Part shown: positions 26,710 to 36,359 of the stretch, piece after piece
How the letters are laid out: each line of letters opens with the position of its first letter
Numbering within the stretch: position 1 is the stretch's first letter
Source: Bremerella sp. JC817
GTDB taxonomy: Bacteria; Planctomycetota; Planctomycetia; Pirellulales; Pirellulaceae
NCBI RefSeq assembly: GCF_040718835.1
Contig: NZ_JBFEFG010000274.1
Location: 372,001 to 436,000, forward strand
Reading direction: 5' to 3'
Length of the DNA: 64,000 nt
Program-made: the position numbers and the translations under genes
Notes under the pieces: generated by a model
Told to the model about the DNA's origin: nothing
The model's input: the letters and a program-made list of their open reading frames with translations, nothing else
Database searches by the model: none

Positions 26710-27777
26710 ATGAATTCACGTGCGCATCGTTCCGGTTTTACATTAGTTGAACTTCTAGTGGTCATTGCGATCATTGGCGTTCTGATCGCATTGCTGCTGC
26801 CAGCCGTGCAACAGGCTCGCGAGGCGGCTCGACGAATGAGCTGCTCGAACAACCTGAAGCAGCTTGGTCTGGCCATGCACAACTTCCACGACACTTATAA
26901 CGCCTTCCCCGTCGGCACCACCGACGACGACATGAATAACTGGGGCTGGGCCGTTTATCTGCTCCCTTACATCGAGCAGGACAATCTTTACCAGATGATG
27001 ACGACCCGCGTGGCCGCGAATTCGCCACCGGCTTACCTGGTCTATAAGTCGGGCACGCACATCAATGTCGATACCTACGACAGCACGACCAGCACCACCA
27101 ATCCAACCGCCGTGGTCAACGCCAACACGGGCGGCACCGTCGCCGGCCAAGGTGGCGCGACGCAGTTGATCCAGGCGTTTGTCTGCCCAAGCGATATCTT
27201 GCCCGAGAAGGAAGATAACGGTTACGCCAAGAGCAACTACCTCGGCTGCATGGGCTCCAACTATGGTGGCACCGCTGCGAACATGCCAAATGCCTATCCC
27301 TGGAACACCGGTGTGGAAGGCGGCCAGTCGCCAGGCTCGCTCGGTCGCAACTACTGGGGCGTTTCGCAGAATGGTGTGTTCGGTGCCGATGGCAATAACA
27401 CCGAAACCTGGATGCGTCGCTTCTCGGACATCACCGACGGTACCAGCAACACGATCGCGATCGGCGAAGTCTCCGTTTCGGAACACGTCACCTCCAGCAA
27501 CGTCACCGACACTCGCTTTCCGATTTGGGCCGGCGCTAACGGCTTCTGCTGTGCGATGCGTCGTCTGGGCGGTGTGCTTCGTATGGCCAACAGCCAGTTC
27601 TACATCAACCGTCGATTGGGCGACGCTTCCGACCAAAGCTTCGGTAGCCAACACCCAGGCGGTGCTCAGTTCGTGTTCTGCGATGGCTCGGTGAAGTTCG
27701 TTAGCGAAAACATCAACACCGACATCTACAGCTACATGGCTGGTCGTAACGACGGTCAGATTATCGGCGGCTATTAA
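26710..27777 (+). CDS. DUF1559 prepilin-like protein
   Basis: A 355-residue member of the large planctomycete DUF1559 family of exported pseudopilin-like proteins. The N-terminus is a type IV prepilin signal: cleavage between G9 and F10 ([12 protein letters not shown]), Glu at mature position 5 (E14), then a hydrophobic helix to about residue 33. The conserved block after it reads [20 protein letters not shown] and the C-terminal motif is [17 protein letters not shown]. It is probably processed by a prepilin peptidase and anchored at the membrane; its role is unknown. A small lipoprotein gene follows, the usual partner. Confidence 0.95.
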   Translation: MNSRAHRSGFTLVELLVVIAIIGVLIALLLPAVQQAREAARRMSCSNNLKQLGLAMHNFHDTYNAFPVGTTDDDMNNWGWAVYLLPYIEQDNLYQMMTTRVAANSPPAYLVYKSGTHINVDTYDSTTSTTNPTAVVNANTGGTVAGQGGATQLIQAFVCPSDILPEKEDNGYAKSNYLGCMGSNYGGTAANMPNAYPWNTGVEGGQSPGSLGRNYWGVSQNGVFGADGNNTETWMRRFSDITDGTSNTIAIGEVSVSEHVTSSNVTDTRFPIWAGANGFCCAMRRLGGVLRMANSQFYINRRLGDASDQSFGSQHPGGAQFVFCDGSVKFVSENINTDIYSYMAGRNDGQIIGGY

Positions 27778-27827
27778 TTGTCGCTGCGGAATCAGTCGCC
27801 TGACCGCAACTTCTTCTAAGTCCATTT

Positions 27828-27862
27828 GGCCGTGGCAAGTTTCGTAAGACTTTGTCACGGCC
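27828..27862 (+). other. Stem-loop between DUF1559 and lipoprotein genes
   Basis: GGCCGTG (27828-27834) pairs with CACGGCC (27856-27862), with further imperfect pairing inside. It lacks a T tract, so it may be a partial terminator or RNA-stability element that lowers lipoprotein expression relative to DUF1559. Confidence 0.4.
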
Positions 27863-28025
27863 TATCGCCGACCATCTTCGCCGAAGACCGTCAGCGAACG
27901 TTCCCTTCATCGAGCGGTCGTACGCCGCTCGAGCAGGTCTTGTTGCCCTGGGCCGATGCCGCCTCTGCATTCGTCCGGGTCAATTCGTGGTTATTCCTGT
28001 TCATCCCGTTGAGAATGTTTGCAAG

Positions 28026-28448
28026 ATGAATCGCATACTTTTATTCCATCTGATCCTGTTTAGTTCTGTCTCGCTCGTCGGCTGCGGCCCTAGCGGCGCT
28101 TTCGATACCGCGCCTGTGCATGGCACCGTTACCTTTGACGGCCAACCGGTCACAGAAGGGACCATCGACTTCACTCCGATCGCCGGCGGCGACAGCCAGA
28201 TGACTGGCAAGCCTGCCGCGGCTCGGATCAACGAAGACGGCACGTTCAGCGCCGGCACCTACGGCGATTCCGACGGCGTCGTTCCGGGCAAGAAGCGAGT
28301 TCGCTACAGCGCTCCGCTGCCAGAAGATACCCGCGAGAACGCCAACAAAGCTCCGAGCCCATTCACCGGTTTGCAAATCGAACCAAGTGAAATCGACGTT
28401 CAAGCTGGCGACAACAAAATCGAATTCGTCTTGAAGAAGTCGAAGTAA
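28026..28448 (+). CDS. Small lipoprotein with transthyretin/carboxypeptidase-regulatory-like fold
   Basis: A 140-residue exported lipoprotein. The signal ends in the lipobox LVGC (Cys at residue 20), so the protein is lipid-anchored. The mature part has the beta-sandwich phrases VHGTVTFDGQPVTEGTIDFTP and ARINEDGTFSAGTYG, seen in the transthyretin-like partner proteins that follow DUF1559 genes in planctomycetes. Function unknown. The ATG is fixed by the signal peptide. Separated from DUF1559 by 248 bases that hold a stem-loop. Confidence 0.85.
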   Translation: MNRILLFHLILFSSVSLVGCGPSGAFDTAPVHGTVTFDGQPVTEGTIDFTPIAGGDSQMTGKPAAARINEDGTFSAGTYGDSDGVVPGKKRVRYSAPLPEDTRENANKAPSPFTGLQIEPSEIDVQAGDNKIEFVLKKSK

Positions 28449-28672
28449 CTCGATCCGTCGCGCCTCGTCCACCCAAGTCGCCGAGAGCTTCGCACCCAGG
28501 TGCGAGGCTCTTGGTGCTTCTTGCCGAACCTTTCCCCGGCAATCGTCCACCTTTAGTGGTCAGCCGCCGACGTGCTTCGCGGCAATTCCGGTAGCATTCA
28601 TCATCTGGCCAGCAGTATGCTACAAGATACCCATGGCAATGATGCAGTTCCCGTTTGCCCTTACCTTACACC

Positions 28673-30193
28673 ATGCACGAGAAGATCCAACGTCTGCTTG
28701 CCGCTATCGATCAGGCCATTCAATCTGAATCGGACGGGGTCGATCTACCGGAACTCCTGACGCGTCTGCCTGCTCCTGGGACCTTGCCTTCGCCGTGGGA
28801 GGCTTGGGGACTGATTGTCTTAATGCGTCATCGTCGCCGGCAGCAGTGGGTGCAAACGATGGTCGAGACCCGCTTGGATGGCAACATCGCGGCAATCGGC
28901 CAAATGGGTTCGCTCGGGCACCCGGAAGATCATCCACGACGAGGTAGCCTGCCAGGGATGTCAGAATGGGAATACTTCTTCCATGGCTGCGGCTGCTGCT
29001 TAAGTCATAAGGTGAATGGGGACGCCATCGACGTCGATTTCCACGATGGCTCGGCGAACTACTTCGACACCTACTTCTTTGAGCACTACCTGAATTCACT
29101 CCGCCACGCCGAGCCACCTGAACAACGGCTCCAGCAGTTACACCCTTCACAGGAAGCCGTTTCGTTGTTCTTCGAGAATCTGCGTCGGCTGGGCGTCTTG
29201 GTGCCACTGCGGGATGAAAGCACCCATCCGCTGCGTTTGGCCGACGACGTAGTCGAGTACGAAGACTCGATCGACCAGTTCTGTCAGAAGTGGGCTCGCG
29301 AAGATCGTTTGATGCTGGCCGCGATCATCGGCGACTGGCTCTCGGCCGATGCGATGGCGGAAGGTGAACCAGCCTTACAAGCGATCACCGGTCCGAGGGC
29401 TAAAGCGTGTGTGGAGCTACGCAGAAGCGAACTTCGCGCGATGACTAACTTTCGGTCTCCTGATGTCCTGCGAGGCCTGGCCGATCTTGGCGATGCGCAA
29501 CAAGACATCTCAGCGGCACTCGAAGGAGAACCATCGGGACTCACGTCCGCCGCGATCGATATCATCGCGCAGCAAGACGATCCGCAGTGGTGCCCGGCCG
29601 TCTTTGCCCTGACACGTCGTATTCGCCCCGACGGACAGGTCCCGCAGCCTTATATCTGGACGCGAGCTCAGACGTTTTTGCTTCGGCATCAACATAAGAT
29701 CGACCAGGTCGTTCAGTCGCTGCCTGACTGCGGCGGAACCCAGATCGGAGAAGGGGCGCTGCTCGCGCTCGAGTACGCCCCAGAGCACGCGTTGTCGCTG
29801 ATTCGCAAAGGGCTTCGTTCTTCGATTCCGTGCAATCGTATCGATGTCGCGGCGTTATTGGCAGTGATCAATAAACCGTGGAGCCGGCGAGAACTGCTCG
29901 CCTCGCTAGAGTACTCCAACGATCAGGCCCTCACCGCCGATGCCCGAGCCGCGTTGCTCGAAACATGCAACGAAGAAGCAGAACAAGCGGTTGTCGCTTG
30001 GGAGAAACGCAATCCGCACGAAAACGAACCGGGCACCTACCTGGAGGTAGAAGGCCGCACCGTTGGTCCTTTCTTTTCGGTCAACGAAGTCATGCTTAGG
30101 CAGCGTGGAGAATTTGTTCGCAGTGCGATGCAAGAGATCCACGACCGCGTGATGAAGATCCGTCACGTTATTCCTCCCGAGCCGAAATCCTGA
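28673..30193 (+). CDS. Hypothetical protein with possible DUF6896-like N-terminal region
   Basis: A 506-residue soluble protein that I cannot assign firmly. The N-terminal third contains FFHGCGCCLSHKVNGDAIDVDF and GSANYFDTYFFEHYLNSL, which resembles the DUF6896 pattern (FHG-x-GC then a D-x-DF segment). The C-terminal two thirds are helical and look like an alpha-solenoid of short repeats, ending in EVMLRQRGEFVRSAMQEIHD. No signal peptide. The ATG at 28673 has no clear ribosome site; an in-frame TTG lies 18 bases upstream. Confidence 0.7.
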   Translation: MHEKIQRLLAAIDQAIQSESDGVDLPELLTRLPAPGTLPSPWEAWGLIVLMRHRRRQQWVQTMVETRLDGNIAAIGQMGSLGHPEDHPRRGSLPGMSEWEYFFHGCGCCLSHKVNGDAIDVDFHDGSANYFDTYFFEHYLNSLRHAEPPEQRLQQLHPSQEAVSLFFENLRRLGVLVPLRDESTHPLRLADDVVEYEDSIDQFCQKWAREDRLMLAAIIGDWLSADAMAEGEPALQAITGPRAKACVELRRSELRAMTNFRSPDVLRGLADLGDAQQDISAALEGEPSGLTSAAIDIIAQQDDPQWCPAVFALTRRIRPDGQVPQPYIWTRAQTFLLRHQHKIDQVVQSLPDCGGTQIGEGALLALEYAPEHALSLIRKGLRSSIPCNRIDVAALLAVINKPWSRRELLASLEYSNDQALTADARAALLETCNEEAEQAVVAWEKRNPHENEPGTYLEVEGRTVGPFFSVNEVMLRQRGEFVRSAMQEIHDRVMKIRHVIPPEPKS

Positions 30194-30397
30194 TGGAAAT
30201 CCTGGGGCTAATACGGACGAAATCTGGCGCAAACCTCATCCTTCAGAGGGGGCGGGCAACCACCACCCTTTCAGATTCTATTCGCCAGGGTCAATTCATT
30301 CCGTGTAAGATAGATCCCCAAGCGTGACCCACACTGGTCCTGTTCTCCCGTCCGCTTTAATCCTCGCTATCTCATCTGTCCTTCGGGGCCCCATCCT

Positions 30398-31924
30398 ATG
30401 ATCTCACGTACGACGTATCTCGCTGCCTGGGTGCTGGTCTTTGGTTTTCTGACATTGCATACCACGCACGCGGACGAACTCGCACTGCCTGGGCTGAAGC
30501 TGACCCAACCTCAAATTCCAGCGGCAGTGGAAGGGGCAACGCGGAAGCTGAACGAGCAAATGGGACGCAATGTCGAACCAGCCCTGAACGCCGCCGTTCA
30601 CCTGGTGCAGTTGTTCGGAGCGGAAGTCCTGAAAGACGAACTGCGAGACACCACGCTGCAGATGCTGGGAATCGAATCGTTCGACAAAGATACGCCGCGA
30701 ATGATCTACCTCGAGCCGTTCGCGCGAATAAAGCATCGCGATAACCCAGAGAAGCGTCAGGCCTTTCTCGAGCAACTCGAAACCGACTTTCATATGACCG
30801 CCGGCGATCCCTGGAAGCCAGAAGACTTTCCGGCGTTGTCTGCCTACTTCGATGCCAATCAACAGCAACTCGATCGCCTGGTCGCGATCGCCGATCTGCC
30901 GCACTATTACGCACCAATCCTTTCGGCAGAAACCCCTCCGAGCTTGATGGGTGCTTCCTACACCCTCGAATATCGCTTGCCCTACATGGCCCACTGTCTG
31001 GCGAAGCGTGCCATGCGATCGCTGGCGACCGGTGACTTCGACTCTGCGACGAACGACTTGATGGCCGCCCACAAGTTGGCCAATCTTCTGGCGAATGGTT
31101 CGCCGCTGGATGTGTCGCTGGCGAAGGCTCACTGGGCCGATTCGTTTGCCTTCCGAAGCGAACAATCGATGCTGCGGAGTGGACTGCTTTCGGCCGACCA
31201 AGCCAAGCAGTACCTTGCCAAGCTGCAAGAGATGCCACGTCTCCCCAGCGATGTCCGGGCCGCCGACATCGGCGAACGCTTAACGATGCATCGCGAGATT
31301 GAAATGCTGCGCGACAGCGACGAAGCGTTGTTCGCCTTCTTCGATTGGGATCCGATGGAACGCCAGGCCGATCTCGCCAAACTACGCGGCGCGGATATCG
31401 ATTGGAAGCTTGCCTTCGAGCGAACCAACGAGATACAAGACAAGATCGTTGCCGCATTGGGCATGACCGATCCGAAAGCTCAACTCGCCGAGATCCGTCG
31501 ACTCGATGCCGCAGCGGCCCAGTGGCAGAAGGCAACCGACACCGACAAGACTTCGCTATATGACAGCCTGATGGCAAACCGAGAAGCAGCCAGTCGCTGG
31601 ATCGGCGAAGCGGTTGCCATGGGCTGCCGACCCAATTTGTGGCAACGTGTGCATACCGACAATCGCGGCTCGGTCCGTCGCGACTTCACACTGGTAGGTT
31701 TCGCCTTAGTGGCCTATCGCCAAGAGCATGGTGCCTACCCAAAGCAACTCAGCGAACTGACACCCAACCTGCTGAAGGAACTGCCGGCCGATCCTCACTC
31801 CAACGAACAGTGGGGCTACAAGCAGTTGCCCAACGGCAAGGTGCGACTCATCTCTTGGGGCGCGAACGGAATTCCGAATGCAGGTGACTGGCGAGACGAC
31901 GACGTTTCGCTGGAACTCGATTAA
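30398..31924 (+). CDS. Hypothetical exported protein with pseudopilin-like C-terminus
   Basis: A 508-residue protein with a signal peptide (LAAWVLVFGFLTLHTTHA, about residues 8-25) and a largely helical, charged mature part. The C-terminal segment GFALVAYRQEHGAYPKQLSE, followed by LPADPHSNEQWGYK, resembles the core of type II secretion G-type pseudopilins (AL..Y....G.YP..L..L), a motif seen in several planctomycete hypothetical proteins. No catalytic motif recognised. Single gene by spacing. Confidence 0.75.
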   Translation: MISRTTYLAAWVLVFGFLTLHTTHADELALPGLKLTQPQIPAAVEGATRKLNEQMGRNVEPALNAAVHLVQLFGAEVLKDELRDTTLQMLGIESFDKDTPRMIYLEPFARIKHRDNPEKRQAFLEQLETDFHMTAGDPWKPEDFPALSAYFDANQQQLDRLVAIADLPHYYAPILSAETPPSLMGASYTLEYRLPYMAHCLAKRAMRSLATGDFDSATNDLMAAHKLANLLANGSPLDVSLAKAHWADSFAFRSEQSMLRSGLLSADQAKQYLAKLQEMPRLPSDVRAADIGERLTMHREIEMLRDSDEALFAFFDWDPMERQADLAKLRGADIDWKLAFERTNEIQDKIVAALGMTDPKAQLAEIRRLDAAAAQWQKATDTDKTSLYDSLMANREAASRWIGEAVAMGCRPNLWQRVHTDNRGSVRRDFTLVGFALVAYRQEHGAYPKQLSELTPNLLKELPADPHSNEQWGYKQLPNGKVRLISWGANGIPNAGDWRDDDVSLELD

Positions 31925-32128
31925 GCCATCACCGCTAGCAGGGCAGGGGACGCCACGCAAAATAGACTGCCCTCGATCTTTCACTGCAGTCGCAGCACAT
32001 GACCAGTCGACTTTAACGATTAAAGGGACTTTGCCGGCGGCATTGCCGCATGGAAGTCTCCCGCGAGACCGGTTCTGAGAAACCACTCGCCGCTAGGTCG
32101 AATCTCGCCGGCCACTGGCTGGTACGTC

Positions 32129-33289
32129 ATGCAGCACACTTCCTGCAAGATGCCGCGGCATCCTGAGATCGCGAACGATCGTGCCCAGCCAATTGGCTGC
32201 GGTCGCTGGTCGCTGCTGCTTGCGATGACGATCGCGATGCTTGCCGGCAATCCCTTGTGGGCCCAAACAGTTGAAGAAATTCCCTGGGACACGCATGAGT
32301 CGCTGGCCTGGCAGGAAGTCGCCTCGATCGCCGACACAGCGCCCGTTCGCACATGGACACCCTTCGCCGAACTGTTGGCATGGAAGCTTACCGAAGGGAG
32401 CGCCGAGAACTGGGCCCAAGAGATCACGCCGCTTGGTTCCGGCAGCCTCTATGGCACAGCGTCGCTCGTCGAAGCTCCTTTCAGTTGGAATGCCGGCCTA
32501 AGGGTTGGGCTCGAGATCGAGCATCCGGCGGAAGAGGTTCAGGCCACCCTCAGCTACACCTATTTCGGCACGACCGCCACCGCGCAAGCCGCCGGCGTGG
32601 TTTACTCCGCGTTCCTGGGGAACTTCTACGCCGACAATCCCGACGGCGCCGCCTTTGGTCCGAACTACCGCAGCGCCGACCTCGACTGGGACGTGCAGTT
32701 TCATACGCTCGATCTGGAATTCGGGAAGACGCTCGCCATCAGTTCCGCCTTGGCACTGCGTCCATACGTCGGCATCAAAGGGGCCGTGATTAGGCAGAAT
32801 ATCGACTCGACCTGGCACGATCCGATCGACTCATCTTCGCATACCTACCTCTACAGCAGCGCGACCGAAAAACTGAAGCAAGACTTCTGGGGTCTCGGTC
32901 CCACGCTGGGGATTCACGCCATCGCTCCGATATCGATCACGCCATCACACAGCGTGACCGCCTACTTCAATCCGTCGGCGACGTTGATGTATGGCAACTG
33001 GACCTTCAGCGATGTCTTTCAAACCGATGGGCTGACGTCGACGACGATCCTCACGCCATCAACGATTGCAATCAACTCGGAAGACATCCACGGCGCTGCC
33101 ACAATGCTGCGGCTCTCTTGTGGTCTGCAGTGGGAACAGCCAGGGCGTCGCGTGACGACTCGCCTGCGACTGGGTTACGAAGCTCAGGTCTGGCTGAATC
33201 AAATGCAGTTCTATTCGTACAACATGGGCCGACTCAACAACCTGATGTCGGTTCAAGGTGGCCTCCTGGAAATTGGCTTGAGCTTTTAA
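32129..33289 (+). CDS. Barrel-like exported protein, first of three tandem paralogues
   Basis: A 386-residue exported protein with a signal region LLLAMTIAMLAGNPLWAQ and a beta-rich mature part with alternating aromatic residues, as expected for an outer-membrane barrel. It shares with the next two proteins RPYVGIKGAVIRQN, the FWGLGPTLGI block preceded by ATEKLKQD, and MYGNWTFSDVFQ. The arrangement recalls Lpg1974-type pore-forming outer-membrane proteins, but that is an inference. Two possible ATG starts (32129, 32150) have no clear ribosome site. The gene ends 6 bases before the second paralogue. Confidence 0.75.
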   Translation: MQHTSCKMPRHPEIANDRAQPIGCGRWSLLLAMTIAMLAGNPLWAQTVEEIPWDTHESLAWQEVASIADTAPVRTWTPFAELLAWKLTEGSAENWAQEITPLGSGSLYGTASLVEAPFSWNAGLRVGLEIEHPAEEVQATLSYTYFGTTATAQAAGVVYSAFLGNFYADNPDGAAFGPNYRSADLDWDVQFHTLDLEFGKTLAISSALALRPYVGIKGAVIRQNIDSTWHDPIDSSSHTYLYSSATEKLKQDFWGLGPTLGIHAIAPISITPSHSVTAYFNPSATLMYGNWTFSDVFQTDGLTSTTILTPSTIAINSEDIHGAATMLRLSCGLQWEQPGRRVTTRLRLGYEAQVWLNQMQFYSYNMGRLNNLMSVQGGLLEIGLSF

Positions 33290-33295
33290 TCGCTG

Positions 33296-34234
33296 ATGAA
33301 CCGTTGTATTGCATCCCTGATCCTCCTGCTTGCCAGTTGCCTGCCGGCTGCTGCCGAGGGAGTTACGCCTTTTGCCGAGGCGTTGATCTGGCATGCCTCG
33401 GCGGAAACATCGTCGATCTGGGCGAGCGATTTGAACCTGGCCGATACCTTTGGCGCGACGAACGTCGAGTTCGGCTGGTCGCCAGGCATCCGAGCCGGCA
33501 TCGATCTGGCTCCGCCAGAGTGGCAATGGGACGTCGAGGTTTCCGCCACGCACTTTTCCACCTCGCAAGAGTCTTCGATTCCATCTGGCTTCAACCTGGT
33601 GATTCCCGAGTTCTTCAGTGGTTTCGTCAGTGGCTATTCAACCGACTTCTTTGGCGCGGATGTCGACTGGTCGATCAAATACACGAGCTTCGATTTCGAG
33701 GCTGGCCACGATATTGAAATGGGATGCAACTGGCTCGTTCGTCCCCAGTTCGGTCTGAAGGCGGCCGTGATCAATCAAGATGTCACCTCCCATTGGACCG
33801 GGCTCTTTTCGTTGATCACCGCCACCGAACGTGTTCGCCACGAGTTCTTCGGTATCGGTCCCACCGCTGGCGTGGCCGTGCGCTGGAATCCTGGCGGTGG
33901 CTCGTTGGGCCTGGTGGGCGAAGTCAACGGCGCTATGCTGTATGGAACCTGGAACGTGACCGACGATTTCCAACGAACCGATGGCGGCACGCCTGGCAGC
34001 GGTTACGAGGCCTTCACGACCAGCATGAAAGATTCGCAGCTTGGCACCGTCATGCTACAGTCGTTCTTCGGGATGCAGTGGAAGCTTCCGTGTCAGCTCG
34101 ATGTCGTGGCCGAGGTGGGATATGAAACGCAGTGGTGGGCCAATCAACAGCGGATGCTGACTTTCCAGCAGCTGTCGATGCATGGCGATTTGACTTTCCA
34201 AGGTGGTGTATGCGGTATTGCAGTTTCGTACTGA
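33296..34234 (+). CDS. Barrel-like exported protein, second tandem paralogue
   Basis: A 312-residue exported protein. The signal peptide (MNRCIASLILLLASCLPAAA) might even be a lipoprotein type, but LASC sits before the AAA cleavage site. The mature part starts TPFAEALIWHASAETSS and shares RPQFGLKAAVINQD, HEFFGIGPTAGV and LYGTWNVTDDFQ with its neighbours. It also carries GWSPGIRAGIDLAPPEW, comparable to SWNAGLRVGLEIEHP in the first paralogue. Start is 6 bases after the first gene and its end overlaps the third by 25 bases, so translation is coupled. Confidence 0.75.
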   Translation: MNRCIASLILLLASCLPAAAEGVTPFAEALIWHASAETSSIWASDLNLADTFGATNVEFGWSPGIRAGIDLAPPEWQWDVEVSATHFSTSQESSIPSGFNLVIPEFFSGFVSGYSTDFFGADVDWSIKYTSFDFEAGHDIEMGCNWLVRPQFGLKAAVINQDVTSHWTGLFSLITATERVRHEFFGIGPTAGVAVRWNPGGGSLGLVGEVNGAMLYGTWNVTDDFQRTDGGTPGSGYEAFTTSMKDSQLGTVMLQSFFGMQWKLPCQLDVVAEVGYETQWWANQQRMLTFQQLSMHGDLTFQGGVCGIAVSY

Positions 34235-35154
34235 TCTGCTTGCTGGGGATGGTCTCCCCAGTACACGCCGCCGAAACCTTCGGTGAGTTGCTGTACTGGA
34301 AAGTGACCGAGCCGGTCGATTGGGTGCTCGACACCAACAATCTGCCGGTCTACCAGTACATCAATTACAAATCGACCACGTACGACTTCTCGCCCGGCTT
34401 TCGCGTGGGAGGTTCGCTTGGTGGTGACTGGTCGCCGACGCTGGCCTGGACGCACTTCCAGACCGATACGGAAGATTCCGCGACCGGCGATCTGACCTCC
34501 GCCTTTCTTGGCGGGAAAGATTCGCAGCCGCCGGCCCCCAAAACCTATTTCGATTCCGGGCAGATCGACGCCCAGATCAACTACGACGTGATCGACCTCG
34601 ATGGCGGCGTTCCGATGGAAATCGCTTCGTGGCTGACCATTCGTCCGGTGATCGGTGTACGAGCTGGCATCATTCGGCAATCGTTCCACACGCAGTTCCA
34701 AGCCAGTTATAGCGATGCGGGCACCCCCACCGACGTGCACGTGATCGAAACGGCGGAAAGCAACTTCTGGGGAATTGGCCCGAAGGTTGGGATCGAGAAC
34801 CACTACGCCTTGCTGCAAACCGATCGGTGCCAGGTTGACCTGATGGCGAAGTTCTATGCTTCGTACCTGCTAGGGCATTGGGACGTCCCCGACCTGGCCT
34901 CGACGAATAAAACCCAAGGCGGATCGACGATGACCACCTCCCAGCGAATCCAGGTCGACGAGCGCGACTTCAGTTCGCTGGCGTTTCAAGCGATCGTCGG
35001 CGTTCACTGGAAGTATTCTGCCTGGAGCGGCAGCATCGGGTACGAACTGAACGACTGGCTCGACCAATGCCAGATCTTCACCGATGCCACCGGCCCGCAA
35101 AATAACGACTTGCTGCTACAAGGCCTGACGGCGAACATTGCCCTGGAGTTTTAA
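34210..35154 (+). CDS. Barrel-like exported protein, third tandem paralogue
   Basis: A 314-residue exported protein. The start MRYCSFVLICLLGMVSPVHA at 34210 lies inside the end of the second gene in another frame; a longer frame reading upstream would place the signal peptide internally, so it is rejected. The mature protein begins AETFGELLYWKVTEP and shares IRPVIGVRAGIIRQS, NFWGIGPKVGIEN and a terminal beta-strand EF ending with its paralogues; the loop region differs most, suggesting divergence for different ligands or partners. Confidence 0.75.
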   Translation: MRYCSFVLICLLGMVSPVHAAETFGELLYWKVTEPVDWVLDTNNLPVYQYINYKSTTYDFSPGFRVGGSLGGDWSPTLAWTHFQTDTEDSATGDLTSAFLGGKDSQPPAPKTYFDSGQIDAQINYDVIDLDGGVPMEIASWLTIRPVIGVRAGIIRQSFHTQFQASYSDAGTPTDVHVIETAESNFWGIGPKVGIENHYALLQTDRCQVDLMAKFYASYLLGHWDVPDLASTNKTQGGSTMTTSQRIQVDERDFSSLAFQAIVGVHWKYSAWSGSIGYELNDWLDQCQIFTDATGPQNNDLLLQGLTANIALEF

Positions 35155-35356
35155 CCGCAGCGCAGGGGAATGGCTGCCCGGTCACCGGTCGATCGAAATC
35201 CAGCCAGCCGCGGGACGCGTCGTTCGCAGGCTCGTCGGTCTCGGCAGCAAATAGGCCAAAAGAGGGAGACCTAGGGGAAATCCTTGCGTTTTCGAGCAGA
35301 TTGGGAAAAGATCATATGTGGGCATCTTCTTTCTCTTTGCAGGGTTTCTGGCGAGC

Positions 35357-36202
35357 ATGATTCGCGTTACGTGTCCTTGTTGTGGTGCAGGCATCCGGGC
35401 CGAAGAACGGCTGATCGGTCAAACGATCCGCTGCCCGAAGTGTTTAAGCCAAACCAAAGTGCAACGTCCCAAGTTCGACGATCTGGCGAAGCCCGTCGAG
35501 CCGACCTATGCCCCGCAAGCTCAGGACGACGATAAGCCGCGCGATCAAGACTGCCCGAAATGCGGTGGCCATCTGCCGGCCGGCGAGTACTTGTGCAAGC
35601 AGTGCGGCTATCACGTGAAGCTCGAGGCATACTTCAAGGACCTGACAACCGAGGCCCTGGAAGCCGGCAAGGAACCGAAGACTCGCCTGGAGCGGCTCTT
35701 CGAGAGTCAGCTGCACGAACTCGCCACTCCTCGGGAAGTCGTCTACGCCTCGGCCGCTTGCCTGGCGATGATGGGACTGATCGATGTGATCGCGGCCCGG
35801 TTCTTCTTCGGCGTGATTGCTGGCACAGTGATTGGCTTGATCGTTGCCGGCCTGATGGTCTTTGGCTGGTATGTGCTGATGCAACGCATCGGTGCTTTCA
35901 AAGATCCCAAACGGGAAGAACGACTTCAGAAAGAGCAACTTACCAAATCGGCCAAGGTCACGCGCGACCCTGGCAAAGCGCAGGGCGTCAGCGAAAAGAT
36001 CGCCAAGCCGGTGGCGGAATCTCGCCCGCAACCCAAGTCGCCGGTCGCCGAACCACAGCGTTTAAGCCTCGAAGACGAAGCGGATATCGATTTGTTCGCT
36101 GAGACTAAACCTGCAAGCCGAAAACCTGCTAGCACTTCTTCCCCCGGCACGGCCGCGTCTTCACCGAAAAAAGAGGACGATTGGCTAAACGAACTGCTCT
36201 AA
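35357..36202 (+). CDS. Zinc-ribbon membrane protein
   Basis: A 281-residue protein with two Cys-pair zinc ribbons: CPCC ... CPKC at residues 5-29 and CPKCGG ... CKQCGY near 66-85. Two adjacent membrane helices follow (about 128-180, LAMMGLIDVIAARFFFGVIAGTVIGLIVAGLMVFGWYV), then a charged, disordered C-terminus ending DDWLNELL. The first ribbon belongs to the MJ0042-like type that opens many planctomycete proteins (IRVTCPCCGAGIRAEERLIGQTIRCPKC). Start chosen at the ATG for MIRVTCP; an in-frame GTG is 39 bases upstream. Function unknown. Confidence 0.75.
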   Translation: MIRVTCPCCGAGIRAEERLIGQTIRCPKCLSQTKVQRPKFDDLAKPVEPTYAPQAQDDDKPRDQDCPKCGGHLPAGEYLCKQCGYHVKLEAYFKDLTTEALEAGKEPKTRLERLFESQLHELATPREVVYASAACLAMMGLIDVIAARFFFGVIAGTVIGLIVAGLMVFGWYVLMQRIGAFKDPKREERLQKEQLTKSAKVTRDPGKAQGVSEKIAKPVAESRPQPKSPVAEPQRLSLEDEADIDLFAETKPASRKPASTSSPGTAASSPKKEDDWLNELL

Positions 36203-36359
36203 ATTGCCGGCTTGCTACGAACGATGCCGTAGCAATCTTCGATTCGTCTTGCTGTCGTTTGTGCGCCTTCCTATACTCCGGCGACTTTCGACGAATTGTC
36301 TCAGCCAACGAAGGGAATCGGCGAGACTTATTTCACGTCGAATCAAGGAGGATTGAACC

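Noticed and set aside
33118..33717. Alternative + frames over the tandem barrel genes
   Set aside because: The products are Arg/Trp/Gly-rich with no signal peptide, whereas the main frames give signal peptides and shared motifs.
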